A stretch of DNA of 64,000 bases from Trema orientale (GCA_002914845.1 JXTC01000031.1:444168-508167), one strand, 5' to 3'. Positions 47,440-60,589 are shown, counted from the stretch's first letter. The notes: a model not told the origin generated them from the sequence alone. Made by a program: numbers and translations.

Positions 47440-47960
47440 TTGAAACCTAAAAGATCAACAATAGTACTGTGTAAATATACTTGGTTTTAGCATTTATGTT
47501 ATTACCTTAGAGTTTTAATAATTTCTAGATATATTATGTGAATTCCTAATATATATACTTTCCTCTTGAATTTAAGCATATACTTCTTCCCATGTTTCTT
47601 CTGCATTCTACCTTCTCATCATTTCTCTTAATAAAAATCAAATCTTCGTTATCATTTCAAAGCTCTGAAAACTTCTTCAAACAATGTAAGTCCAACAACA
47701 TTTACTCTTGATTATAGTTTTTAGTATTCTAATCTACTTGGAATGGATTAACTTTATGTAAAAAGGATACACATATTACTTTTGACAGTTTAAAATCTTA
47801 CCTACGATGTTTTCGGACAGCTAAGATATACTATTTTAGAAAGTAATACATATATTAGGTTATTGTTTATTGAAGGTGTTTTAGTCATTCAATAACTACT
47901 TTACCTAATTTAACTAAAAGGTGACTTTATTGTCACAACTCTGTCTACTATCTTGTATTT
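47440..47960. repeat. Upstream duplication block, copy A right part
   Basis: Matches 62810-63190: GCATTTATGTTA, TTCCTCTTGAATT, CATTTCAAAGCTCTGAAAA against CATTTTAAAGTTCTGAAAA, then TTGGAATGGATTAACT against TTGGAATAGATTGACT. Its left partner is at 44930-45095, now separated by the solo LTR and other sequence. Confidence 0.8.
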
Positions 47961-48976
47961 TTTTTTTTACTAAGTCACTATTTTTGTTAAAATTAAAATT
48001 TTATGAAAATTTATTACACCCTAGATATTCCTAACTAACCTTCTACTTTATTTTGTTTTTACTTTTTCTACCCATTAATCTTCTCACACACCCTCTCTCA
48101 TCTTATCTCTTTTCCTTGTCAACTTAACTACACGCCCAAAACTTTATGATGGAGTTTCTTCTCTTTCCCTCAATCTTCTATATTAGTCACTCCATTCCAA
48201 ATGCAGTGGTTATATAATCAGTATTTGAGTTGAAATAAATATATGGATGATAAAGTAAAGGGTAATTTACAACAAAAATCTCTAACCTTAAGTATTTTTG
48301 ACATTTAGGTCCCTAACTTTTAAATCTTGGCATTTAAATCTCCAACCTTCCAAAAGAGTTTCTGGTTAAATGAGCACGTGTTAGCCACGTGACCTTTCTC
48401 TTAAGGATATTTTATGGAAGAAAAAAACTAATAAAATTTTTCTGAGATTTTATCTCAAACTATTTCATTATTGTCTGGTTCAAAGTTAAACTACTCATTT
48501 TCCCGGTCAAAGAGTTTTCCATATTCGACTCTCTTTTTTTTCCTTCTTTTTAAAGATTTTTCGTTCTCTATTTTTTGGGATTCTTGTTTTGTAAAACTAT
48601 GGCAGTCAAATTAGATTCCTTGAGGACACTCGCTAGATCAATTTTTAAGAAATCCACATTGAGCATGCTGTTCTGTTGATGGCGTAGCTCCAACTTTGTC
48701 ATGGTTGATTCTTTCGAACATTGAGAAATTAGGCTTAAAAGACCTTCTATGGACCTTTGGAGCAATAACACAAAAGGGAATACCTATGTTTGGACACATT
48801 AGAGAAGATCAAATCTGGAATCAAGTGGTTCAATTGCAACCAAGTCAAGCTTGCTAATGGTGAAGCTCTTGATATTGACTCGGTAATTCTTGCCATTGTT
48901 AACTATAGCTAATTACGTTACTTTTCGGCTTTAGATGAGAATATGTTCTAAATAACTTCCTCTGTTTGGGGATGGC
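47961..48976. other. Intergenic
   Basis: AT-rich, with no gene recognised. The stretch 48560-48890 has gene-like base composition (GGTTCAATTGCAACCAAGTC) but no frame could be assigned. Confidence 0.45.
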
Positions 48977-48977
48977 T

Positions 48978-49130
48978 AAGGTAGGGGCGTCCCTACGTAG
49001 GGTCATGCCTTAATTATCGTTAGATGGGAATCTGTGAGGAATAACGGGAATCTGTGGAGAATCTATTTATATACAGATTCTCATCCAACGGTGAATAGAC
49101 AGGGCCCTACGTAAGGACGCCTCTACTGTA
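48978..49130. mobile_element. Inverted-repeat MITE
   Basis: A 22-nt arm at 48981-49002 (GGCGTCCCTACGTAGGG inside) pairs with 49105-49126 at 20 of 22 positions. The inner parts (CGTTAGATGGGAATCTGT and its partner ending ATCCAACG) extend the pairing. Non-coding, about 150 bp. Confidence 0.75.
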
Positions 49131-49726
49131 GACGCGCCCATTTTTTATTGTCAAAAACATGGGAAAGCCCAAGATTTTAGTTTTTTTTTTCACTAAATGA
49201 CAAGGAACCAAGATTTTAGTCAATGTAAAAGAAGGGATAGGCTTCAGAAAGAGAGAATAAAAATTACACTTCTCGTAAGCTATTGTTATATAGATACTTT
49301 TATTCATCTTACTTATCCCATTTTGGCTCCATTTTTAACAAGAACACGTGAAGTGGTGAAGATTTCTCCAAGAACCGATTCCCAGAGCACCATTCCCACA
49401 TGCCTTGTAAGGGATAATTGGTCTTAATAAAAGTAATTAGTAACCCATTTTCCTTAATTGTTTAGTTAAAGTTCATAACACAAAATTACAAAGGAATACT
49501 GCACATATTACCGAAAAATGAAATATATACACAGAAAACAAAGAAAAAGAAGAGAAAAAATAAAAGGCAAGAAAACCATATTCAAATACTAAGGTTCTTA
49601 TATTAATATTTAATTTTCAATTTTTTTTAAACTTCTAAACGATTGGGCTTTTCCTCTGATTGTCTTCCTTACGTTTGTTCTTTGATTCTCTCGATGCTTT
49701 TCCGGTATCTAGAAAACAAAAACAAA

Positions 49727-50288
49727 TCTATATATATACATTAAGCCTGGAGCAGAGAGTGTAAAAATTCTGATGGCTTCTTTGATCACCATTCTATTTT
49801 AAATTTTTTTAGAAAAATCCTAATTTTTTCATGATATGATTGGTCCTATTATTATTTTTCTTTGTTATGATTGGTTGTAATATATATTTGTATTATATAA
49901 TATTATATTTAGTTTAACATTAATGATACTTTATATTAAATTTAGTTCATCGAACAAATAGCTGTGACACATTCGTTGTATCAAAATAAATGTAAAAATA
50001 AATACATTATTTAACTAATAGCTGTGATACATTCGTTGCATCAAAATAAATGTAAAAATAAATACATTATTTAATGTTTTATATAATATTATATTTAATT
50101 TAATATTAATTATACCTTATATTAAATTTAGTTCATTGAACAAAAAGTTATATAACATTCATCTCATCAAAATAAATATAGAGACAAATACATTCTTTAA
50201 TATTATAATACATTGAACCTAACTATAAATTAAGCCTAATATATACAATATTAATACCATATCGCGCAAACCGCGGTATAACGTCTAG
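49727..50288 (+). mobile_element. Non-autonomous Helitron
   Basis: Begins TCTATATATATAC after an A and ends CTAG before a T, the standard Helitron A|TC...CTAG|T insertion without target duplication. A hairpin-forming GC patch (CGCGCAAACCGCGG, 50263-50276) lies 11 nt before the end, as Helitrons require. The interior has 60-bp tandem units at 49957 and 50017 (AATAGCTGTGA) and a weaker third near 50130. At 562 bp it has no RepHel gene. Confidence 0.8.
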
Positions 50289-52492
50289 TAATTATAAAAC
50301 TGGAGCCATCTAGTAATCAAAATTAGGACACATTTTCTATTTGGAGTCTCCATAAATATCCTTAAGAAGAATACGTCAACACAAACTTAGAAAATACCAT
50401 ATTAAACCCAACTCACTATCCAAATTCATAACGATTCTTAACCAGCTGGTAAGAACATATATACGGGGCTCCTTCCTTTGGGTAAACTAAACCAGGAAAC
50501 CCATTATGATAATACGACTAAAAGCCTAAAGTGACAGAAAGAAGGAACACAAAACGACGGGATCCATCGAAATGCCACTGTTCTCGACGTTGAAAAGTAG
50601 AGTCATCCAGAAGCCTTCGAAATGCCATCAAAGGGCCGTTTGAAATATTCTCGAAACTTGGTTGGAATATTGTCAATCGAAATGTAGTCGAAATTCTGCC
50701 AAAGAACCATCGAAATACAGCCATTCTCCACGTCGAAAAGTAGAGCTATCGGGTAGCTATCAAAATGGCATCGAACAACCGTCGAAAAACCATCAATCGA
50801 AAAGTTGTCAAATTTCCGACGAAGCACCATCAAAATCTCTTGAAAATATTTAGAATCACCATTAAGACTTCGATGTTCTCGATAACTCCCTCATCGACTG
50901 GTGAATGTGTTCACCCTCTTAAATCTCGCCTCATGCATTATTCTTTTCGGTGGTGTCTTCTTTGTCTCTACTTAAACCAGAGCTTTGAGTAATTATGAGA
51001 ATATGGGTAATTAAGGTGAAGAGCTGCTGAGATTGAGAAGCTTTGAACAACAGAGATGAAGAGAGTCGATCATAGAATTTTTCATTTTTTTTCAAACGTT
51101 AAAATCCAGTTTCTTAATTTGTGGCTTCGGCTATGTATGGTCCAATAATTGAGTGTCCTATAATGAGAGAGCAACGATGGAGAGAGAAGGAAACAAGAGA
51201 ACATATTTTTTTAAAGGATGTTTTAGTCAATATGCATATTTTTCAGAGGTTCAATTTGCTTGGAAAGCATATGTTTCAAATTTTACACGCTATTATGCAT
51301 ATTCATCCAAATTTATCTTACTTATGTAGGCCTTAAAAGACCGTTAAGGGCTGTAGTCATGGTAAATGTAGACCATACCTATACTTATCTATCGATGTAG
51401 AGATTCACTCTTGGAAAGTAACTTATTTTTACTACCATGTTTAAGTTTAATATTTATCCAAAGTTTAATATTTAATATTTAAGTTTAATATTTATCAAAT
51501 TAAGGAAATGACACTTGAAAAGTAATTTGGTCTCAAAGTATATACTAACTCATTTTATACTATGTCGAAGTTTAATATTCATCAAATTAATAATATTGCT
51601 CACAGTATTCTTGAAAGTCTTGCAGTTCTTTTTTTTTTCCCCTACTGTTCTTAGTTTTTTCTAGTGTTCTCCAAACTCAAGAATCAAATAATTCCTTTTT
51701 TTTTTTTTTTTTGGTATAAATTGATATCAGATCAAGGAGCATCAAAAAATCGCATCTGTGAATGTCCACCACCTCCCTTGCTCAGTACAACTCCCGATAA
51801 CGCAAATATTATCAATTAAAGAAAAAGAAACGAAAGTCATATAAGGTCATGACACCAAACACTGACTAAAAAAATCTAGTGGAAAAATTCTGGGGGAAAA
51901 AAAAAAAAAGAAGAAGTACAAAACCTAAATGAAGTACAATGACATAGCTCGATAAAAAGGTCTCCACACCATATATCTCCCGACTAATGTGATAATATTG
52001 ATTCAAATCATTCGAATGTAAAGAGTAAAACCAACAAGAAACATTAATTGCTCTCCATAGCTTTTGAAAGGTACTTTATCTAATATTTTAATACAAAACT
52101 CTTCAATATAACATTTTATATATATGTATATATATTTGTATTGATCATGAAGGTCTGAGCAAAGATACTGTGCTGAGTAACATTGATAGTTGTTGGCTCT
52201 TATTCTCGAGTTTAGTGAAATAAAGTATGAGTTTATCGATCATATTTTCCTTCTCCTTAAAGGAGTGCTAATTGTTCGCTCTCATTTTTCAACTAAATCC
52301 ACTTTATAATCCAGCAACCCTTAATTCATGACAAAACATGTCTTCAACATTAAAATGATCTTTCAGTTTTTTTTTATGTTGTTCTTCGACGCGTTCATTC
52401 TCATTATTATATCAATTAGTACAATAGAAATGGTTACATGTTTTTTTGCAAAATTATTTCTTGTTATTGCTTGGTCTCGAAGCAAGACAAGC
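50289..52492. other. Intergenic, no gene
   Basis: Apart from the duplicated CGA-rich block at 50565-50840, this is AT-rich sequence with T runs (51631, 51697-51712) and short TTTAATATTTA repeats near 51450-51490. Confidence 0.5.
50565..50840. repeat. CGA-rich diverged duplication
   Basis: Two units of about 120-145 bp (from about 50566 and 50709) share ATCGAAATRC, TTCTCSACGT, GAAAAGTAGAG, CATCAA and CAATCGAAA. The many TCGAAA words keep several frames open by chance. No protein family is evident. Confidence 0.7.
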
Positions 52493-54168
52493 CGCTACAA
52501 AAAATATTACTTTTGCCGACGCACTAAAAATAGTGCGTCGGCAAACGTATGCTTTACCAATGCGTCATGGATCTACACGTCAGTACAGGTATCCTAAAAA
52601 AATTTAGTTAGAGTTACATTTTCCGACGGGCAATATGTCGGGAAATAATTTGTGCATAAAATTCTTAGATTGTGTTTGACCCTTTGTCGACGCATTATTG
52701 ACTTTGCGTCGGCAAAAATTGTCTCAAAAAAATAAATAAATATGTAAAATACTTTTGCCGACGCATTATTGACTTTGCGTCGGCAAAAGGTTAGTTCGAA
52801 AAAAATTTTCTGCTGAAGGCAAATTTTGGGCGCGTAATTAATTTGGGATAACAATTTTAAAATACATTTGCCGATGCATTATTGATTTTGTGTCGGGAAA
52901 AGGTTGGCCCGAAAAAATTTCTCCGAGAAAGGCGAATTTTGGGCGCGTATTTAATTTGGGATAAAAATTTTGAAATATATTTGTCGACACATTATTAACT
53001 TTGTGTCGGCAAAAGGTTGGCCCGAAAAAAATTCCTCAAGAAAGATAAATTTTGAGCGCATATTTATTATGAGATGAAAAATTTGAAATATATTTGCCCC
53101 CAAAAAATAACTAAAAATATAAAATACATTTTTTGACACGTTTTTACGTCGGTAAAAGTAAAGTATTTTTATATTTTATTATTTATGCATTTGCGATAAG
53201 TATTTTTTATGGAAAGGCGAATTTTTATTATTATTATCTATACATTCTCTGCGAAAGGTGAACTTTTAGAACGTATTTATTTTTAGATGAAAATTTGAAA
53301 TACATTTTGCGACACGCTTATGTGTAGGCATAGGTATAAAAATTTGAAATACATTTCCGATACGTTTACTCTGACACATCCTAAGTAATTATATTTGAAG
53401 AAATGCTTTATGTGATGAGGCCCAAATCAATCAGAATACTTTCTACAGTTCTACTATATGAAGATATGCTGCCTCAATTTCTACTAATTTCATGTTTCAA
53501 GTAGTTTGAGAGTAAATTAACTTGAGATCTAGTTTCTAACCTTATATATATACATTGTTAATATTGGTTTTAATTTCATTTATTATTTCATAAAAAATCT
53601 TATTTTGCATCATGTCTCATTGTTTCTTGGAGTACATTATGTCACTTTCTTCATTGGTTAATCATAGTTTTGATTAGATCATATTCTAAACTTTTGATTA
53701 TAGGAGAGAATAAGGGAGAAATCATATTCCAGGTATTTGATTAAATTTTCCAAGCAAAAAAAAAAAAAGGGATTTTATTAATAAAAAAGTACACTCAACA
53801 TAAGAGAACTTGTCTGGAGTTCATCCTCCAATTTGTTAATCGTCATTCATTCTCACCCTCATTTTAAGTGAAAAAGTGCTTATTGACATAATGAATTTAT
53901 AAGTGGGCATATTCTATTAGAGTCATTTTGTGTATTTTTCTCTCTTGAAAGCCCCACTCCAAAAAAAAAATTATTATTATTTTATATTTTTCTTGTATTG
54001 TCATTAGCAACGGATAACTATGCATGGTTTCCTTGTTATGATTCGCTTGTTAAAACCACTTTTCACCTCTATTATTGATGTGTAAAATTCAAATCCTACC
54101 AACTTGGTATGTTAATATTGAAATACAAAAATGTAATATATTACTAATCTAAAAGTTTTCCTCACACT

Positions 54169-54440
54169 CACTACTACAAAACAACTCTTAGATGACAGTA
54201 CTTAGAAGTCGGTTCAATTGAAATAGTCATTTAAGCAATTAAAAGAACAACTTAGAAGTCATTTTTGGAATAATTGACTTTCAAGAGCTACTATAAATAT
54301 TTTTGAGTTTGTCTTTTAATTCTATTTCGTAGAAGACGACTAAGAAGTTAGTTATTCCGAAACTAACTTCTTCTTTTTTTTTTCCGATCAAAAAAAAGAA
54401 GTTGGTTTCGGAATAACTCACATCCAAGAAATAGTATAAA
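54169..54440. mobile_element. Nested CACTA-like end with hairpin
   Basis: CACTACTACAAAACAACTC at 54169 looks like a CACTA terminus and is followed by CTTAGAAGTC repeats. A strong inverted repeat pairs 54350-54381 with 54390-54418 (GTTATTCCGAAACTAACTTC against GAAGTTGGTTTCGGAATAAC). The partner end was not found. Confidence 0.5.
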
Positions 54441-55040
54441 TACGTTCTAAATTGTTTTTATAATATTTTTCTTGTATTTTTTCCTGAAAGCATATTAATT
54501 AGATTAAAAAGCTATTAATTTAGTTATTATTAAGTTGTTAATTTAGTTATTTATGATAGCATAATTAATAATTATATGATTAATTGTTTTATGTAATATT
54601 TGTAATTTGAATAATATAGATGGTTTTTCAAATCAAAATTATATTTAAAAATAATTAGATTAAGTCCTTTTAAAGCGAAAAGAATCATATTAACAAAAAT
54701 AATTAAATAATTTATATTCTATAATTAGTGATAATAACTACTATATAAATATAATAATTTTATATGTACACATTTTTAAATATAAAAAAATAAATTCACT
54801 CAAAAATGGTGAAACATTAATTTAAAAAACTAGTAAATAATTATTGGATCAATTTAATTAATCTCACTAAAAAAAATAAAAAGAATGAATTAAATTAATA
54901 AAAACAAAATTAAAACTAAAAAACTTAAAAAATAAAATAAAATAAATGGGACTGGAAGTGGGTTTCTAATGCGCAAAATGGTCAAAACACCATTAGGCCA
55001 AGGAGTTGGCCAGTTCACACACAGGCATACTCGACAGAGG

Positions 55041-55080
55041 TCTTCTACGGCGCCCTCTGGCCTTCTACGGCGCCCTCTGG
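55041..55080. repeat. 20-bp perfect tandem duplication
   Basis: A 20-mer with core CTTCTACGGCGCCCTCTGG occurs at 55041-55060 and 55061-55080, the first with TC and the second with CC at the start. It is GC-rich compared with its surroundings. Confidence 0.9.
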
Positions 55081-55453
55081 CCTTCTCCAGCCGTTGTAAG
55101 CTATCCTTCATCGTTTTTTTTATTTTTTTTAAAAGTTTTTTTCAGCTAAAAATCTTCTTGCAACTTGCTTGTCACAAATATACCTAAAAGTTTGGAGATT
55201 TTCAAATTTTAGCCCCACATCTCAGCCCTAGAGAAATTTTGACAAAAATCAATGATGGGTTTGTGAAATTTTTGTTGAATGTGCGATTGTTGTCATTTTT
55301 TTGGGTGTTTTTCTGTTCATTCTTGAGTGAGCAAGTCGATTCTAAATGCAGTTGATGGGTAGAAAAAGTAATACGATTAATACATCTTATGTATCGTAGA
55401 GGGGACTGAGCAAAGACCATGAATGCAGTTGATGGTTAGACTTGATTTTTGGT

Positions 55454-55480
55454 GCATGCAAAGTGTTTGAAAAAATGCCT
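55454..55480 (+). pseudogene. PPR-like motif scrap
   Basis: Translates to ACKVFEKMP before a stop, matching the AxKVFDEMP core of plant-type pentatricopeptide repeats. It is too short to stand alone, but a second scrap 1.6 kb away supports it. Confidence 0.35.
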
Positions 55481-57030
55481 TAGAGGAACATTGGGTTTTC
55501 TCAATGGCTGGAACAATACAATGCGTAGTCAATACGGCTTGGTGCATCGGCTTGGATTCCCCACAATTCCCCTGTTCTATTATGTTAGCTCACTCACTCA
55601 ATTCCCTCACTTTCAGATTCACCACACCTCAGTCTCTCTCTAGTCTCTAAGTCTTTTCTCTCTTACTCTCTGTGTTCATAACTTTGATTTATAATCAAGA
55701 TATTAGAACAGGTTTTTGCTTATAAATCACTTGATGGCTATCCATAATTTCTATTTTTTATCTACCTAGGATTTTCATTCATTTTGATATGTACTGTTGC
55801 TAATGCTTTATCTACTCATGTCGTAGTCTCCTGCTCCTCTTTACTATAATGATTACTGGTATAAATTGCTGCAAGACGTAAATATATATTTGTGTTCAAT
55901 TTACTTTATTTTTTATCATCTTTTTTGCGCAAAATCGAGAAGTCAGTAAAGAGATTGTAGTTATTGGGCAATATGAATCACAATTATGTTGCAGTAGTCA
56001 ATAAAATTTAGTATTAAGATCAATAGGCTTTGTACTAGTTATTTTATGCTTATGATTCTTAATTTAGTTTTAATTAAAAACTCATACTTGCAATGAAAAA
56101 CACAAGAAAAGTGTTAGGCATGCATGAAATATTGGGGCAAACCTTATAATCTCTTAGTTTGAAATTAGATCATGATCAATAAATATGAATATATTATGTA
56201 CTTCTTTTCTGTTGACATGCAACATCATGCGTGCGTAGCATAATCAATCTTTTAACATCAAACTTGTCGATACTTAGATATGTATTTTTGGTAATTAATA
56301 TCCCAATTAACTATAAAAGTAATTGAAATAGACTATCTGTATGTGAAGGGCTTGAGTTCCATCGTTCTGTGAAATTTTTTTTTTTTTTTTTTGTTTTTTT
56401 TTTTGTTTTTTTGCAGGGGGTTGTCTCTAATGTTAAGGGGAGGTTCTACTGAAATTTTTATAGAAAATTTAGACTCCATTTGAGCTATAAGTTGCCAATT
56501 GGCATTATAAAGGCATGTTTTAAATTTGTTAAGATAATTATTTAAATATTCTTGTTGCTATTTGTTAGTTTTCTAAGTTTGGTACTAAATTTGATAATTT
56601 TAGTTAGTATATAATAAGAATGTAGATAAAATTAGAAAAACTTAATTTTTGCTTATTCTTTTTACTTCGTGGTAACAATGTCTAGAATTAAGATGGTCTT
56701 AAAACTAAAAATTCTAGAACTATATTGAACCACAAGTTTAGCGTGATCCAAAGTGATCATTAATGGCATTAATTAGTGGCTCTAACATCACATTTACATT
56801 CATATATATATATATATATATTATGGGGTCCAAAATTTGAAACTACAATGAGTTATCTCCCTCTACTAGGGCCCCAAATACTCCACCACCATGACCCTTT
56901 CATTTTCTTCTCACCCCATTCCAAACAAATCTATCTACTGGTTTGGGGTAGTAATTTTTGGAAGATTTATTAGTTTTTCTTGTTTGTGAAAAACCAGACT
57001 GTTTGGGTGTGCCATTATTGATGTGGAAAA

Positions 57031-57069
57031 AATGCATATAAAGTGTTTGATGAATGTCCTAGAAGAGAA
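57031..57069 (+). pseudogene. PPR-like motif scrap
   Basis: Translates to NAYKVFDECPRRE, close to the PLS-type PPR phrase. The preceding bases read CAIIDVEK in another frame, which resembles the CALIDMYxK line of the same repeat, so a frame change by deletion is likely. The surroundings have no open frame. Confidence 0.45.
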
Positions 57070-58684
57070 AAAAAAAAAGGTTCGTAGAGAATTACTTGGG
57101 TTATGTCTATGATTGGAATATATACATGAATATTCTAAATATTGAAATTGCTTCATTCGATATTTTGCATTCTTTTGGAGATGCCACTTTCATGTATGCT
57201 GATATTTAATCTCAGCATCATGAATTACTCTTTATAGGGATAATTGTTGGGCAACAGATCCAGCAAGACAATATCTTCTACTAGCTTAAGCAACTTTAAA
57301 TGCTAGACTAAATTTTTCTTGTTTACATAGTCTTATATACTTGATTTCTTGCTTTTTTATATGCTAATTTTATTCCTAATAGTATCTTTGTTCCTCGCAG
57401 GATCTTTATATATATGTTGATTGTGTCTTTGTCTTTGGCTATTTTTCAAATCATAGATATAGTTTTTTTGGGCATTTTATTTCTGTTTTCTGTTTTTGAT
57501 TATTCTCTAAATTTTCTCTCGTTCAAATACAACAATAACTACTTAAAGCATTGATTTTACAACTCGGCAACAACAGCCTCAACATCCAGTATCCAACTAG
57601 CACCTCTGCCTCTCATAATGTAGCTCTTTTTTTTTTTTTTTTTACTTTATTTATATTGTAAATTTATTAATTATTTGTATTATTTTTACTATTTAATAAA
57701 TTTTTTAATTAATTTAATTGTTATTAGTTATTAATATATGAATTAATTATTTATAGTATTAAATTATTTATCAATCAATACAAATTAAGTTATTATTATT
57801 AATTATTAATTAATATAATGAATTTTTTTTAAATTTAATAAAACATTTGCCGACACATAACAACTAATGCGTCGGCAAACATATTAAATTTAAAAAATAA
57901 ATTATTAACTTTTCTTTTACAAACGCAATTTTTGCATCGGTAAAAGTAACAAATATGCGTCGGCAAATGGTTGACCACTGACTCAAAATTTTTCACCTTT
58001 TCACCGACGCAAGATTTTCACCGATGCAACACATGCGCCAGCCAAAGATACTTTTGTTGACGCATTACATTTTTCTGTCAGTAACTAGCTTTCAGCGATG
58101 ATCTTTCACCGACGTTGTCCGCTGATGGGATAACGCGTCAGCAAAAGTCTTTTGACTTTTGCCGATGCTTCAATACGTCGGCAAAAGTTTTATTTCTTGT
58201 AGTCAATGCCTTCTTCAGTTGGAATATGTGTCCAAGATAACTATCATAGTGATTGAATACTATGGAATGGAGGCACGCTAAAGTCTAGCTCTAAAATGCT
58301 CCTTGTTTTGAGAATCCCTTTAGAATTAAAAAAAAAATAAAGATAAATAAATAAAACATGAGGAAAAAAGGAGCAATATAAAAAATTTAACAAACATAGA
58401 AGTTCGTTATCAAGTATAAAAGAAAAATATAAAATTAAGTTTTGGAGCTCGAATTTTAACTTTGATTACTAAGTAGAAAATATAACTATTTGCATAAAAA
58501 CATGATTTTTGTATGGGTATAATAGTAATAATAAAATATAATATTTTATATAAATAGTGGGCCCCACTTTTCTTTTTAAATACTACCCATATTCTTCTTT
58601 TTCTCCTTCACCCGACAATTTCCCCATATCTCTCTCTTTCTTTTTCTTTTTCTTTTTCCGTTTCTCTTTCTTCTTCCTTCCTTC

Positions 58685-58717
58685 TTATTCTTCTTCTTCT
58701 TCTTCTTCTTCTTCTTC
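58685..58717. repeat. TTC microsatellite
   Basis: About ten TTC triplets follow a pyrimidine-rich stretch of TTTCTC words. Confidence 0.9.
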
Positions 58718-58892
58718 GTAAACTTCAACAAAAAATCAGCCACCACTATAGATGGCAAGCCGAAGCCTTCTTCTTTGTAAACTTCAACAAAAAACTAGCT
58801 ACCACTTTAGACGACAAGCCCAAGCCTTCTCCAACTCGTAAACTTCAATAAAAGACCAGCTACCACCATAGACGGCAAGCTTGGGCCTTCCT
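58711..58892. repeat. Three tandem units of about 60 bp
   Basis: GTAAACTTCAA starts at 58718, 58777 and 58838. Each unit continues with CAGC(C/T)ACCAC or close variants and GRCAAGC. Confidence 0.88.
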
Positions 58893-60589
58893 CGACTAGC
58901 GTCAACCTTCCTCAGCCGCTGGTTTCCAGCAAATTAGCTTACCGATAAGCTGATTTATGAGTTTTTGGCCGTTTTACAAATTAGTTTGTGGCGTTTAAAC
59001 AATTATTTTTGTGAAGTTATTTTATAGTCATGAAAGTTATATGAGGTGAAAGAGGAGACTAAATCATGAATAAATATGGTGATGTGTTGAAATGATGTTC
59101 GGTTTGAGAGAAATCTTAAATTGAAAAATGTGATATTTTTCTGATTCGGAACAAAAAGTGATATTTTTGCGAAATTGAATAGTACTGGACTGAAGTCTGT
59201 TACTATTCAGATTGGGCCTTGGACTGAGTTTAGAAAAGTGTTATTTTCGAAATATTTATGTAAAAATGACATTTTTATAAATAATCAGCAAAGTTGATTT
59301 TTTTTCAAATATTTTCGAAAATGATATTTTTCAAAATAGTTCTGTGATAATGATACTTTCAGAAATATTTTCAGAAAAGTGGTATTTTTGTAAATATTCA
59401 GCAAGATAATATTTAATCTAAATTCTTTGGAAAAGATGGACGCTTTTCAAATTAATTCCAAAAAGAAATATTTTTATAATTCTCAGATTTAAAGTTCGTT
59501 TAAGGCTCGGGATCTCAAAACTGAATTCTGACTTCAAATTTGGATTTATTGAGGTCGAAAAATGAGTTTTGATATATAAATCGATATGTTTCGATATGGC
59601 ACGAATTCATATGCTCGTGAATAGTGTCGTTTTGCGTATCACGGGCCAGGTCTTGGTCCGGGACCTAAATTTGACGAATTAGATATCTAACCCAGCATTT
59701 TGGAGCGCTAGGAATTCAATAGTAACCTCCATTTGTCAATTTGAGACTCCGTTGGAAAAGTAACTTTTTAAAGTGAGCTTACCGGGATCCCGAAACGACC
59801 GTCTGAGCACCCAAGTGACCAACATGAGATTTTTTTAGCGTCAATTTGAGACTCCGTCGTTTGCTTGGTATAACTATTATACTTGTTTTGATTTATAATT
59901 GCATTATAATTGATTTGTGAAAAATCGTGATTTACGCGATTGTTTAATAAATTATGGAAACATATTGGATTATACTGGGATTAGATTGTCTGGATTTTTA
60001 ATGATATTTTTAAATTGTGATTACAGGGTAAAACGGCGGTGTGCTGCCCATATTACAGTAAATCTCAGAATAATGCCAAGTGGGATTTTAAAATATGATT
60101 TGATTAATTCTTGGATGCATAGTTATTATGAACTGTTACATGTTGTACATACCATAGGATCACACCCTTGTGCACAATTATCGCATCACAGTAGTTTAGA
60201 TCACTGGCGAGTTGCTACAGTGCTAAGTGAAAGATCTAGGACCCTGCGCAAGTTTTTGACTGATACACCTCCGGGTAGTGTCAGGATACTGGATACCTTT
60301 AGTAAGGGGCATTACAGGGCCGTGATGGGAATATGAGAGCTCATTTATTTATATTTGTTGATGTATGATATGTACAATCATGTGTTTCTAGTTTTAGTTT
60401 TGAATATGTGATTATTCTGGAAATCAATTATTTTATAAACTTGGTTATAAATGGATTTTAGAAAAGGTATTAACTATGTAGATTTGGTAAAAATTACATC
60501 CATTCAAAAAGGTAATTGAATTTCTATTGAGTATGTGAATGCTGATCCCTACTTCTCCCACTTTCAGATGTTAGTTTATTTAATATAAT

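Larger units (their letters stand above)
52493..58204. mobile_element. CACTA-like DNA transposon remnant, about 5.7 kb
   Basis: The left end CGCTACAAAAAATATTACTT and the reversed right end GACTACAAGAAATAAAACTT are inverted copies, both running into TTTTGCCGACG. Each end is followed by subterminal repeats that are small palindromes of TTTGCCGACGC...GCGTCGGCAAA (52512-53000 on the left, 57846-58195 on the right). This is the layout of CACTA (En/Spm) elements. The terminal CACTA itself has mutated and no clean 3-bp target duplication was seen. No transposase was recognised, and the interior holds PPR gene scraps and another element end. Confidence 0.68.

Noticed and set aside
48560-48900. Gene-like stretch
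   Set aside because: No frame of useful length and no recognisable family on either strand.
50518-50853. Overlapping frames on both strands
   Set aside because: Explained by the TCGAAA word bias of a duplicated repeat, not by coding constraint.
59917-60336. 139-codon frame
   Set aside because: Lies within a gypsy LTR in a region shared with other non-coding copies. No protein family is evident.
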